DNA from: SAR202 cluster bacterium
GTDB lineage: Bacteria; Chloroflexota; Dehalococcoidia; Lucifugimonadales; UBA826
DNA: 5,783 bases
Assembly (NCBI GenBank): GCA_009392675.1
Contig: VFFY01000074.1
Span: 1 to 5,783 of the forward strand
Reading direction: 5' to 3'
Positions 1 to 5,783 of this stretch are shown piece after piece; the stretch's first letter is position 1, and each line of letters opens with the position of its first letter. A program made the translations under genes and the position numbers. Under the pieces are notes generated by a model. It saw nothing but the letters and a program-made list of their open reading frames with translations. It had not been told where the DNA came from and did no database searches.

Positions 1-357
1 ATTTGAAGCCCCGATGACATTGACTCCAAACACTGTTTCCCAATCCTTGAGGCTTACATCTTCCAGCCTGCCAAATACAAATGCAGCAGCATCGTTGACG
101 AGGATATCAATCCCGCCTAGGAACGATGCCGAGGCCGACACCATTTTAGCTACGCTTTCTTCTGATGATACATCTGTAGTAATGGCTATGGCTTGTCCTC
201 CTTCCGACTGTATCTGAGATAAAGTTTCTATAGAGCCTGATTCATCTATGTCAGCCACCACTACTGATGCACCTTCCGCAGCGAAGACAGTACATATCGA
301 CCTCCCTATTCCTGAAGCCCCTCCAGTGACAATCACTTTTTTTGACTTTAGTCTCAT
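1..357 (-). CDS. Short-chain dehydrogenase/reductase (SDR), N-terminal part, cut by the window edge
   Basis: NAD(P)-dependent cytosolic oxidoreductase of the classical SDR family; 119 residues are visible and the C-terminal half, with the catalytic Tyr-x-x-x-Lys, lies outside the window. Seen directly: a Rossmann start with TGGASGIG at residues 11-18, an acidic residue at the end of beta-2 (VVVADID, Asp36) that in this family favours NAD over NADP, a TDV adenine-contact motif at 61-63, LVNDAA at 86-91 in place of the usual NNAG, and the structural/catalytic Asn of helix 4 (GVNVIG, Asn113). The start is fixed: an in-frame TAG lies four codons upstream and no other start codon intervenes. The gene follows the mutarotase by 16 bases and is probably co-transcribed with it. 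From that context I infer a sugar dehydrogenase (L-rhamnose or L-fucose type), but the N-terminal half of an SDR does not reveal the substrate. The family call is firm and the substrate is a guess. Confidence 0.93.
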   Translation of the reverse strand, partial: MRLKSKKVIVTGGASGIGRSICTVFAAEGASVVVADIDESGSIETLSQIQSEGGQAIAITTDVSSEESVAKMVSASASFLGGIDILVNDAAAFVFGRLEDVSLKDWETVFGVNVIGASN

Positions 358-369
358 CGTAGGTATCTA

Positions 370-375
370 CTCCTT
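370..375 (-). promoter_or_regulatory. Shine-Dalgarno AAGGAG of the SDR gene, overlapping the mutarotase stop codon
   Basis: On the minus strand the sequence reads TAAGGAG, so the TAA stop of the mutarotase forms the beginning of a strong AAGGAG ribosome binding site. The spacing to the SDR ATG is 12 bases, longer than the usual 5-9. An in-frame TAG between the two rules out a closer upstream start. The overlap suggests translational coupling of the two genes. Confidence 0.6.
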
Positions 376-697
376 AATCGAGATGAAAAACTTCCTCAAG
401 CTCTATCATAGATTGGTCAGGCGCCGAGCTTTCAAGAACTTCAAAATATGGCGACATTACTTCCTGCCATTTGGTGTTGATTTGCTCTTTGGACATTCCA
501 TCAAGACACTTAGGGAAAGATTCTCTAGCTTCAAAATAGCCAAATAGCAGTCCGTCCGATCTAATGAATAAGGAATAGTTATTCCATCCATGTTTGACTA
601 AAGCGTTCTTCATTTCCTCCCAGACATTTTGGTGATGGGTTTTGTATTCTTCGATATATTCTTTCCGTACTTTCAGCAAAAATCCTACCCTTTTCAT
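374..697 (-). CDS. rhaM: L-rhamnose mutarotase family protein (RhaM/YiiL)
   Basis: Small cytosolic epimerase that interconverts the alpha and beta anomers of L-rhamnose (or a related 6-deoxysugar), feeding the anomer that the next enzyme uses. The 107 residues match the family's usual length of about 104. By recalled alignment to the E. coli enzyme, the active-site residues fall at the same numbers: Tyr18, the catalytic His22 (in THHQNVWEEM), Tyr41 and Trp77. The first of the paired tryptophans in the E. coli protein is Lys76 here. The C-terminal EEVFHLD matches the typical EVFYL ending. A GAGG Shine-Dalgarno (708-711) sits 10 bases before the ATG and overlaps the stop codon of the upstream Memo gene; the intergenic gap is 12 bases. 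The SDR follows after 16 bases. Together they suggest a non-phosphorylative rhamnose- or fucose-type oxidation route; no other pathway enzyme is in view. The family is clear, but the exact sugar is not shown. Confidence 0.9.
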   Translation of the reverse strand: MKRVGFLLKVRKEYIEEYKTHHQNVWEEMKNALVKHGWNNYSLFIRSDGLLFGYFEARESFPKCLDGMSKEQINTKWQEVMSPYFEVLESSAPDQSMIELEEVFHLD

Positions 698-709
698 GTC
701 TATTTTGCC

Positions 710-1948
710 TCATTCGCCGAATAATAAAGTGCCAGCAATAGACACAACAGATGTTCTGTTTTGATCTGCTGGGCATTGATCATATCCAACACTGTAACCT
801 TTACAGTCGCTCAAAATTTTGCCCATTAGGTATATGGGAGTAAGTCCACAAATTTTTCTTACGTCTGCTTCTTCGGCACTGGTTTGAAAAAAGTTATCAG
901 GGTCACCTTTTTCAATACTTGCTAGAGAAATATGGTCTTTTGATGCCAGGTCTGCGAGAGATAATTCATCCATAGTGGTCTCGTCGCCAAACTCCGGCCC
1001 AACATGTGCTAAGTCTCCTGCCGCGATCACTAAAGTCCTCGCTCTTTTGCGATATTCGGAGATCGAATCAATTACATTATTAATTGTTTCATCGCTGTCT
1101 GGTTGTTGCTTGTCAATAATGAACTTCTGAAAGGAACCACATAATATCGGCAGCAATTTGAACTGTTTTCCTTCCATGGAATTGTGAAGCCAGGTCAATG
1201 CTAATTCAATGGAATGTTCTTTAATATGATGTAACTCTTCGTTGTAGGGGTCTTTTCCTGAGATAGCCGTCTCTACTAATTTGATCCCTTCTAAGTCGGT
1301 TTCTAGCTCTGAGTATGGAGTTTGGTAGTTTTGCATAGTAGGAGTTATCGATCCTAGACCCCCGCTGTGGTCTGTTCCTAGAATGACCACCTGTTCAATG
1401 CCGTCTAGGTCCTCTTCACTTTCTTTCCACAATTCTGCATAGGTGGCGTAACCCCTGGCGAAATCAATATGTGGTGATAGCAATCCTTGTAAGACACCGT
1501 CATATTCATCCGATTGGCCAGACCGTTTGAATTTGGACTTACTCTCTTCAATAAAAAGGTCTAGGTCAGAAATTGTGGAAGGATAAATTGTTCCTGCGAA
1601 AGACATTGGCCGATGTTTAGAATTTCTATACTTTTGGATGGCTTTATCTTTTTCGGCGGCAAACTTACCGTTTTCCAACAACAAAGCATCATCTAGTTGC
1701 TCAATAAGGTTATAAATTCTTTTTTCCCCTATCGAAATACCTTGAAGCAATAAAGCCCCATTAATAGCTGGGAGTGCCCTCGTCCCGTCACATAACAGAA
1801 GTATTGGAGTTAGATTTTGTGGTATTTGTACTGCTGTCTTTGCCAACCCTAGATCGTCTTCTAGATGCAGAAATACTCCGTCTTGTCGTTGGATCCACCG
1901 AGGTGATAAATCTCTTAGATGAGGTTTTACTGGTAATTGTCTTGCCAT
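710..1948 (-). CDS. amrB: AmmeMemoRadiSam system protein B (Memo family metal-binding protein)
   Basis: Member of the Memo family, related to LigB-type extradiol dioxygenases; the bacterial role is unknown and human MEMO1 binds iron or copper. Of 412 residues, the Memo domain fills about 115-412. Seen: SPHIDFARGY (His160, Asp162), LGTDHSGG (His194), KEHSIELAL (His245), AAGDLAHVGPEFG (Asp312, His315) and KICGLTPIYLM (Cys367). His160, His194 and Cys367 match the metal ligands His49, His81 and Cys244 of human MEMO1, so the site looks intact. Residues about 1-110 form an extra N-terminal region (DGTRALPAINGALLLQG, then LIEQLDDALLLENG) that looks like a small winged-helix/PqqD-like fold; I recall this in many bacterial family members. 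The start is fixed by an upstream in-frame TAG (1970-1972) and an AGGA Shine-Dalgarno (1956-1959). It leads the minus-strand gene group. The usual AMMECR1-like and radical SAM partners are not in the window. Confidence 0.93.
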   Translation of the reverse strand: MARQLPVKPHLRDLSPRWIQRQDGVFLHLEDDLGLAKTAVQIPQNLTPILLLCDGTRALPAINGALLLQGISIGEKRIYNLIEQLDDALLLENGKFAAEKDKAIQKYRNSKHRPMSFAGTIYPSTISDLDLFIEESKSKFKRSGQSDEYDGVLQGLLSPHIDFARGYATYAELWKESEEDLDGIEQVVILGTDHSGGLGSITPTMQNYQTPYSELETDLEGIKLVETAISGKDPYNEELHHIKEHSIELALTWLHNSMEGKQFKLLPILCGSFQKFIIDKQQPDSDETINNVIDSISEYRKRARTLVIAAGDLAHVGPEFGDETTMDELSLADLASKDHISLASIEKGDPDNFFQTSAEEADVRKICGLTPIYLMGKILSDCKGYSVGYDQCPADQNRTSVVSIAGTLLFGE

Positions 1949-2039
1949 TTTATTGTCCTGATAAACACCCTAACGATAGGAAAGAAAAGTATCAGTTACC
2001 TTGGCGGAATAAGCAATACTAGTAAGAGAACCTCAGCCA

Positions 2040-2065
2040 TTGAGTATGTTTTGCTGTGCTATAAT
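2040..2065 (+). promoter_or_regulatory. Candidate sigma-70-type promoter of prs (extended -10)
   Basis: TGCTATAAT at 2057-2065 is a perfect -10 hexamer with the TGn extension. A -35-like TTGAGT (2040-2045, four of six consensus bases) lies only 14 bases upstream, which is short, but extended -10 promoters often do without a good -35. Transcription would start near 2072 and give a leader of about 70 bases before the prs ATG. Confidence 0.55.
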
Positions 2066-2079
2066 TCGGCTCGCTTGAC

Positions 2080-2098
2080 CGACCGAAAACGACCAAAA
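2080..2098 (+). repeat. Short tandem near-repeat in the prs leader
   Basis: CGACCGAAAA (2080-2089) is followed at once by CGACCAAAA (2090-2098). The units are spaced 10 bases apart, one helical turn, and lie just downstream of the predicted transcription start. They could form an operator with protein contacts on one face of the helix, or be chance. A TTGACC (2075-2080) that could act as a -35 overlaps the first unit. Confidence 0.4.
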
Positions 2099-2127
2099 TA
2101 GGTTGTTATTCATATCAAAATACTGTG

Positions 2128-2133
2128 TATAAG
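2128..2133 (+). promoter_or_regulatory. Possible second -10 close to the prs start
   Basis: TATAAG matches five of six -10 bases and ends 8 bases before the ATG. Used as a promoter (with the poor TTGTTA at 2103-2108, spacing 19), it would give a transcript starting at or next to the start codon, that is, a leaderless mRNA. This would fit the lack of any Shine-Dalgarno sequence before prs. It is weak evidence on its own in AT-rich DNA. Confidence 0.25.
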
Positions 2134-2141
2134 ACTGTAAT

Positions 2142-3092
2142 ATGCCCTCATTTGAAGATTTAAGAATTTTTTCTGGTAACTCCCATCCGAAGCTTGCGGA
2201 TGATATTTGTGATTATTTACGTATTCCTTTAGGCGAGTGCGACGTCTTTAAATTCAGTAATGACAACACATTCGTGAGTTTTAAAGAAAATATCAGAGAA
2301 AAAGATGTTTTTTTATTGCAGACTTTTTGCAGGCCGGTTAATGACCATATAATGGAACTTTTGGTCATGATAGATGCTGCGAAAAGGGCATCTGCTGGTC
2401 GTATAACGGCTGTTATTCCGCATTATTCCTATGGACGTAGTGATAAGAAAGACCAACCTAGGGTACCAATAACAGCCCGTTTGGTTGCAAATTTACTTAC
2501 GGTCGCTGGAGCAGATAGGGTTTTGACGGTCGACCTTCACGCTGGGCAAATACAGGGGTTTTTCAATATACCGGTTGATGAGTTATCTGCTGTACAGATG
2601 CTAGCTAGGTATTTTAAAAATAACGACATAGGCATCGAGGTAGCTTCTGCTACTGACGCGGGTGATGTCAAAAGAACCAGAGATACTGCAAGGTTTTTGA
2701 ATGTTGGTATGTCGTTGGTGGAGAAACATAGGATAGGTAATGAGGATCGAGTCGAGGCTGTGAGCTTGATTGGAGATGTCAAAAATAAAACCGCGCTGAT
2801 TGTTGATGACGAGTTAGGTACAGGAGGGACTGTGATAGCAACAGCACAGGCCTTAAAAAAACATGGGGCGCAGGATATTTATTGTGCTGTAACACACCCG
2901 GTGCTATCTGGTGAGGCCAGTCAAATATTGGAGCAGAGCCACGTCCTTGAAACTGTCGTGACTGATACATTACCGGTACCAGATGAAAAACACGGTTCAA
3001 AATTAACAGTTCTTTCTATAGCTCCTATGCTGGGAGAGGCGATTCACAGGATCCATGGTGGTCTTTCAGTTGGGGCAATGTTTGAGTCTTAG
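2142..3092 (+). CDS. prs: Ribose-phosphate pyrophosphokinase (PRPP synthetase)
   Basis: Cytosolic enzyme that transfers pyrophosphate from ATP to ribose 5-phosphate, making PRPP for purine, pyrimidine, NAD, histidine and tryptophan synthesis. Its 316 residues are the normal length for the family. Seen in order: KFSNDNT (37-43) at the ATP-site position usually written FSDGE; ASAGRITAVIPHYSYGRSDKK (83-103), which leads into the flexible loop and PRVPITA (106-112); TVDLHAGQIQGFF (129-141) with the metal-binding His133; the ATDAGDVKR segment (170-178); the catalytic VEKHR (Lys195, Arg197, matching the Lys and Arg of DKRR in other family members); and the PRPP-binding loop VDDELGTGGT (221-230). 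The loop differs from the common VDDMIDTGGT but keeps both aspartates and TGGT. The start is fixed by an in-frame TAA at 2130-2132 with no other start codon between. No Shine-Dalgarno sequence is visible. secA follows after 91 bases. Confidence 0.97.
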   Translation: MPSFEDLRIFSGNSHPKLADDICDYLRIPLGECDVFKFSNDNTFVSFKENIREKDVFLLQTFCRPVNDHIMELLVMIDAAKRASAGRITAVIPHYSYGRSDKKDQPRVPITARLVANLLTVAGADRVLTVDLHAGQIQGFFNIPVDELSAVQMLARYFKNNDIGIEVASATDAGDVKRTRDTARFLNVGMSLVEKHRIGNEDRVEAVSLIGDVKNKTALIVDDELGTGGTVIATAQALKKHGAQDIYCAVTHPVLSGEASQILEQSHVLETVVTDTLPVPDEKHGSKLTVLSIAPMLGEAIHRIHGGLSVGAMFES

Positions 3093-3143
3093 ACTTCATT
3101 GAATTTGGATCATAACCGCTGGTGCTGATAAATGCGTTAATCG

Positions 3144-3149
3144 TATAAT
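3144..3149 (+). promoter_or_regulatory. Candidate -10 element for secA
   Basis: A perfect TATAAT lies in the 91-base gap between prs and secA, 34 bases before the secA ATG. No good -35 is found at the right distance (TGCTGA at 3123-3128 is poor, spacing 15). Transcription would start near 3156, giving a leader of under 30 bases. secA could also be read from the prs promoter, since no terminator hairpin is seen in the gap. Confidence 0.45.
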
Positions 3150-3183
3150 TCTTCTCGGAATACGGGACTGGTAACAAAACACA

Positions 3184-5783
3184 ATGGCCTTTTTAAAAGC
3201 GATAACTAACATATTGGGTAGTTCTGACGAAAAAGCCCTGGATAAACTCAGGCCTTTGGTCGACCAAATAAACGCTTTAGAAGCTGTATATGAGGCGAAA
3301 TCACCTGGGGAATTAAAAGACGTATCAAATATCCTAAGGAACGATTTTGAGGAAGGGAGGTCACTTGACGATTTACTACCTGATGCATTCGCTGCAGTCA
3401 GAGAGGCCGCCAAAAGAACCTTGAGCCAAAGACATTTTGATGTTCAACTACTAGGCGGGATAGTTCTCCACCAAGGAAAAATTGCCGAAATGCGGACTGG
3501 TGAAGGAAAAACCTTAGTAGCAACCTTGCCTGCATTTCTCAATTCACTATCAGGTCAAGGTGTCCATGTTGTAACAGTAAATGATTACTTGGCTAAAAGA
3601 GATGCGGGGTGGATGGGAGCAATCTACAACTCATTGGGAGTTTCTGTCTCTGCCTTACAGCATGATTATGCTTCTTTATTTCATCCTGATGATTTCGATG
3701 GAAATGGAAATAGTGTTAAAGAAAAAAGGACTCCCCGAAAAGAGGCCTATGCGGCAGATATAACTTACGGTACAAACAATGATTTTGGCTTTGATTACCT
3801 AAGAGACAATATGGTGGATATTGCAGAGGGAAGACTTCAAAGAGGACGGGCCTTCGCCATAGTGGATGAAGTAGATAATATTCTGGTGGATGAAGCTAGG
3901 ACACCTTTGATAATAAGTGGCCCATCTCAACAAAATCCTAATGAATACTCGAAATATGCCAAGATCGTTCCTAGCCTAAGAGAAGAAGAAGACTATTCGG
4001 TAGAAGAAAAGCACCGATCAGTCTCTTTAACCCAAAATGGTATAGCAAAGATTGAAAAATTTCTAAAAGTAGACAATCTATACGACACTGAAAATTTCGG
4101 ACAAGCTCATTTTGTAGAAAATGCTGTTCGGGCCGAAGTTATTTACAAAAAAGATAGGGAATACGTAGTGAAAGATGGGAAGGTTGTGATTGTGGATGAA
4201 TTCACTGGGCGACTGATGGAAGGTAGAAGGTATTCGGATGGGCTTCATCAAGCTATTGAAGCGAAGGAAAACATCGCTGTCCAAAGGGAATCTGTGACGT
4301 ATGCCACGATTACCCTTCAAAACTACTTTAGATTGTATTCCAAACTATCTGGTATGACGGGTACTGCAGCGACGGAGGCAGAGGAATTCTGGAAGATTTA
4401 TAAGTTGGAGGTTCTTAGCGTTCCTACTAATAAACCAATTATGAGAGCCGACCACGGTGATTTGATATATAGAGATCAAACGGCTAAATATAGCGCTGTA
4501 GTAAAAGAGATCAAATCTAGAGTCGAGAAAGGCCAGCCTGTATTAGTCGGCACCACTGACATAGATAGGTCAGAAGTTCTAAGTTCGCTGTTAAAAAAGC
4601 AAGGGGTTAAGCACGAAGTACTAAATGCGAAACAGCATGATAGGGAGGCAACTATAATTGCCCAGGCCGGCAGGCCTGGGGCTGTAACAGTTGCTACAAA
4701 TATGGCAGGCCGGGGTACAGATATAGTTCTTGGTGGTGCAATGGATTCTGATTCGGAGGATGTAGCCCAATGGGGAAAGGATCATGCTCACGTATTGAAT
4801 GTCGGTGGTCTTTACATAATTGGCACAGAAAGGCATGAAGCTAGAAGAATAGATAATCAATTGAGAGGTAGATCTGGGCGACAAGGAGATCCAGGAGAGA
4901 CTAGATTTTTTTGTGCCTTAGATGATGATTTAGTCAGAAGATTTGGTGGAGAGAGAATTCAGACGATTATGGATTGGGCGGGTATGGATGATGAAACCCC
5001 AATTGAGAATAAGATGATTTCCAGATCTATTGAAGGTGCTCAAGTTAAAGTTGAGTCGTTTCATTTTGATATGCGTAAGAATTTAGTCGAATATGACGAT
5101 GTCGTTAATGCCCATAGAGATGTCATTTATGAACAGAGAGATGCTGTTTTAGATGGTCTAGAACTACGGCCTAAGATACAACGGATGATAGAAGAAGAAT
5201 GTGACGCAACAATCGCCGACGGTATGTCGAGTTCAGCAACAGAAAATTGGGATATTCAAGGTGTAACAACGAACGTTCAGAGGATAATCTCACTTCCGGG
5301 AGACTTGATTGATTTGGAATATGTCTTTAATGCGGGACAAAAAAATTACTCTGATCAGGTAAGAGAACAGATAGAAAAAACATACAATAGTTTTGAAGCG
5401 GTTCTTGGCGATGATAACGCAAGATCCATTGAAAGATACATCATGCTTAGGACTATTGATGCAAACTGGCTACAGCATCTTACTGCCATGGAGAACCTCC
5501 GTCAGGGTATTAGTCTGCAAGCTGTCGGGCAGCGGGACCCTCTAGTTATGTATAAAAAAGAAGGCCATGAACTGTTCCAAAATTTGCAGTCTAAAATAAT
5601 AGATGATGTGGTCCACACTATATTCAAGACAGGGACTCCTATAGATCCTGAATTTGGTACTCAAACGCGTTCAAAACCTAAAATAGGCAATCAAAATAAG
5701 CCCGCCTTTAAAACTAATGATTTCCCAAAGCCGCCTAAACGTCCTGTTGGTGCAAAAGTTGGGAGAAATGAACAATGTCCATG
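3184..5783 (+). CDS. secA: Preprotein translocase subunit SecA, 3' end cut by the window edge
   Basis: ATPase motor that pushes unfolded preproteins through SecYEG at the inner face of the membrane. The frame is open for 866 codons without a stop or frameshift. Seen in order: HFDVQLLGG (84-92), Walker A MRTGEGKT (103-110), Walker B VDEVD (227-231) followed by NILVDEARTPLIISGP, the preprotein cross-linking region (about 240-380) with VDEFTGRLMEGRRYSDGLHQ, LSGMTGTA (388-395), the second motor domain with TNMAGRGTDIVLGG (505-518) and QLRGRSGRQGDPG (559-571), the helical scaffold (EYDDVVNAHRDVIYEQR), and the conserved GQRDPLVMYKKEG helix (about 782-794). A Lys/Pro-rich linker (about 820-858) leads to GRNEQCP, the start of the zinc-binding SEC-C tail; Cys865 is its first ligand and the next codon begins TG, as expected for Cys. 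About 15-25 residues are missing. An in-frame TAA at 3172-3174 fixes the ATG; no clear Shine-Dalgarno precedes it. Residues about 161-185 form an extra segment that E. coli SecA lacks. Confidence 0.97.
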   Translation, partial: MAFLKAITNILGSSDEKALDKLRPLVDQINALEAVYEAKSPGELKDVSNILRNDFEEGRSLDDLLPDAFAAVREAAKRTLSQRHFDVQLLGGIVLHQGKIAEMRTGEGKTLVATLPAFLNSLSGQGVHVVTVNDYLAKRDAGWMGAIYNSLGVSVSALQHDYASLFHPDDFDGNGNSVKEKRTPRKEAYAADITYGTNNDFGFDYLRDNMVDIAEGRLQRGRAFAIVDEVDNILVDEARTPLIISGPSQQNPNEYSKYAKIVPSLREEEDYSVEEKHRSVSLTQNGIAKIEKFLKVDNLYDTENFGQAHFVENAVRAEVIYKKDREYVVKDGKVVIVDEFTGRLMEGRRYSDGLHQAIEAKENIAVQRESVTYATITLQNYFRLYSKLSGMTGTAATEAEEFWKIYKLEVLSVPTNKPIMRADHGDLIYRDQTAKYSAVVKEIKSRVEKGQPVLVGTTDIDRSEVLSSLLKKQGVKHEVLNAKQHDREATIIAQAGRPGAVTVATNMAGRGTDIVLGGAMDSDSEDVAQWGKDHAHVLNVGGLYIIGTERHEARRIDNQLRGRSGRQGDPGETRFFCALDDDLVRRFGGERIQTIMDWAGMDDETPIENKMISRSIEGAQVKVESFHFDMRKNLVEYDDVVNAHRDVIYEQRDAVLDGLELRPKIQRMIEEECDATIADGMSSSATENWDIQGVTTNVQRIISLPGDLIDLEYVFNAGQKNYSDQVREQIEKTYNSFEAVLGDDNARSIERYIMLRTIDANWLQHLTAMENLRQGISLQAVGQRDPLVMYKKEGHELFQNLQSKIIDDVVHTIFKTGTPIDPEFGTQTRSKPKIGNQNKPAFKTNDFPKPPKRPVGAKVGRNEQCP
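4661..4680 (+). repeat. GC-rich perfect inverted repeat inside secA
   Basis: CCCAGGCC and GGCCTGGG pair perfectly over 8 bases around a GGCA loop. The segment encodes part of the conserved AQAGRPGA stretch of SecA (residues about 493-500). The protein sequence alone could explain much of it, but the synonymous choices (gcc, cag, gcc, ggc, agg, cct, ggg) are GC-richer than in the surrounding gene. Confidence 0.5.

Larger units (their letters stand above)
1949..2141. promoter_or_regulatory. Divergent spacer between the Memo operon and prs
   Basis: 193 bases without a convincing coding frame. It must hold the promoters for both the minus-strand operon and prs. The prs side has a good extended -10 (2057-2065), a pair of near-identical 10-base tandem units (2080-2098) and a second -10-like hexamer close to the ATG (2128-2133). 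On the minus strand only a weak candidate is visible: TTGCTT, 17 bases, then GATACT, lying roughly between 1987 and 2015. The AGGA ribosome binding site of the Memo gene is at 1956-1959. No terminator hairpin was seen. Confidence 0.6.

Noticed and set aside
14..547. Plus-strand open frames of 67 and 99 codons (14-217 and 248-547)
   Set aside because: They lie opposite the SDR and mutarotase genes, whose minus-strand translations carry clear family motifs; the plus-strand translations resemble nothing and are antisense shadows.
579..776. Minus-strand 65-codon frame spanning the Memo/mutarotase junction
   Set aside because: It runs in another frame across two well-supported genes and has no recognisable motif.
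1774..2022. Plus-strand 82-codon frame reaching into the divergent spacer
   Set aside because: Most of it is antisense to the N-terminal part of the Memo gene and no ribosome binding site or known motif supports it.
2032..2044. Small inverted repeat CTCA/TGAG near the prs -35 region
   Set aside because: Four-base arms with a five-base loop are expected by chance; too weak to call an operator.
3093..3183. Possible terminator between prs and secA
   Set aside because: No stem with a following T-run is visible in the gap.
2537..3413. Minus-strand frames opposite prs and early secA (81, 73 and 105 codons)
   Set aside because: Antisense to strongly conserved coding regions, with no recognisable domains.
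4654..4659. TATAAT hexamer inside secA
   Set aside because: It encodes part of the conserved REATIIAQAG stretch, has no -35 partner and no gene starts downstream; chance match.
3581..4884. Short frames inside secA (plus 3581-3763; minus 4078-4320 and 4621-4884)
   Set aside because: SecA reads through the whole region without interruption and with all its motifs, so these are out-of-frame shadows.

Overview
The window reads as an ordinary chromosomal segment from a moderately AT-rich bacterium. I infer a Chloroflexota-type organism, most likely a marine SAR202-like member of the Dehalococcoidia. The grounds are the sub-type of Prs (flexible loop RSDKKDQPRVPITA, PRPP loop VDDELGTGGT), a SecA with an extra segment before its EAYAADITYGTNN motif, and an AmmeMemoRadiSam protein B with an N-terminal extension next to prs. 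This placement rests on memory of family sequences, not on a search.

Layout: positions 1-1948 hold three genes on the minus strand, packed with gaps of 12 and 16 bases. In transcription order they are an AmmeMemoRadiSam system protein B (Memo family, complete), an L-rhamnose mutarotase (RhaM family, complete) and a short-chain dehydrogenase/reductase (N-terminal 119 residues only, running off the left edge). A 193-base spacer (1949-2141) separates them from two plus-strand housekeeping genes: prs (PRPP synthetase, complete) and secA (preprotein translocase ATPase). secA is open to the right edge and stops at the first cysteine of its C-terminal zinc-binding tail. No gene shows a frameshift or internal stop.

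How they may work together: the mutarotase and the dehydrogenase fit an oxidative 6-deoxysugar (rhamnose or fucose type) pathway, in which RhaM supplies one anomer and an SDR oxidises it to the lactone. Memo/AmrB has a conserved metal site, and neither of its usual partners (AMMECR1-like and radical SAM proteins) is present here. prs and secA have unrelated essential roles. Each has its own TATAAT-type promoter candidate and neither has a clear Shine-Dalgarno sequence, whereas all three minus-strand genes do.

No mobile element, CRISPR array, tRNA or rRNA was seen, and no gene-free stretch exceeds 300 bases. I found no convincing new system. The points most worth a second look are the co-transcription of Memo with sugar genes, the prs/Memo divergent spacer, and the contrast in ribosome binding sites between the two strands.
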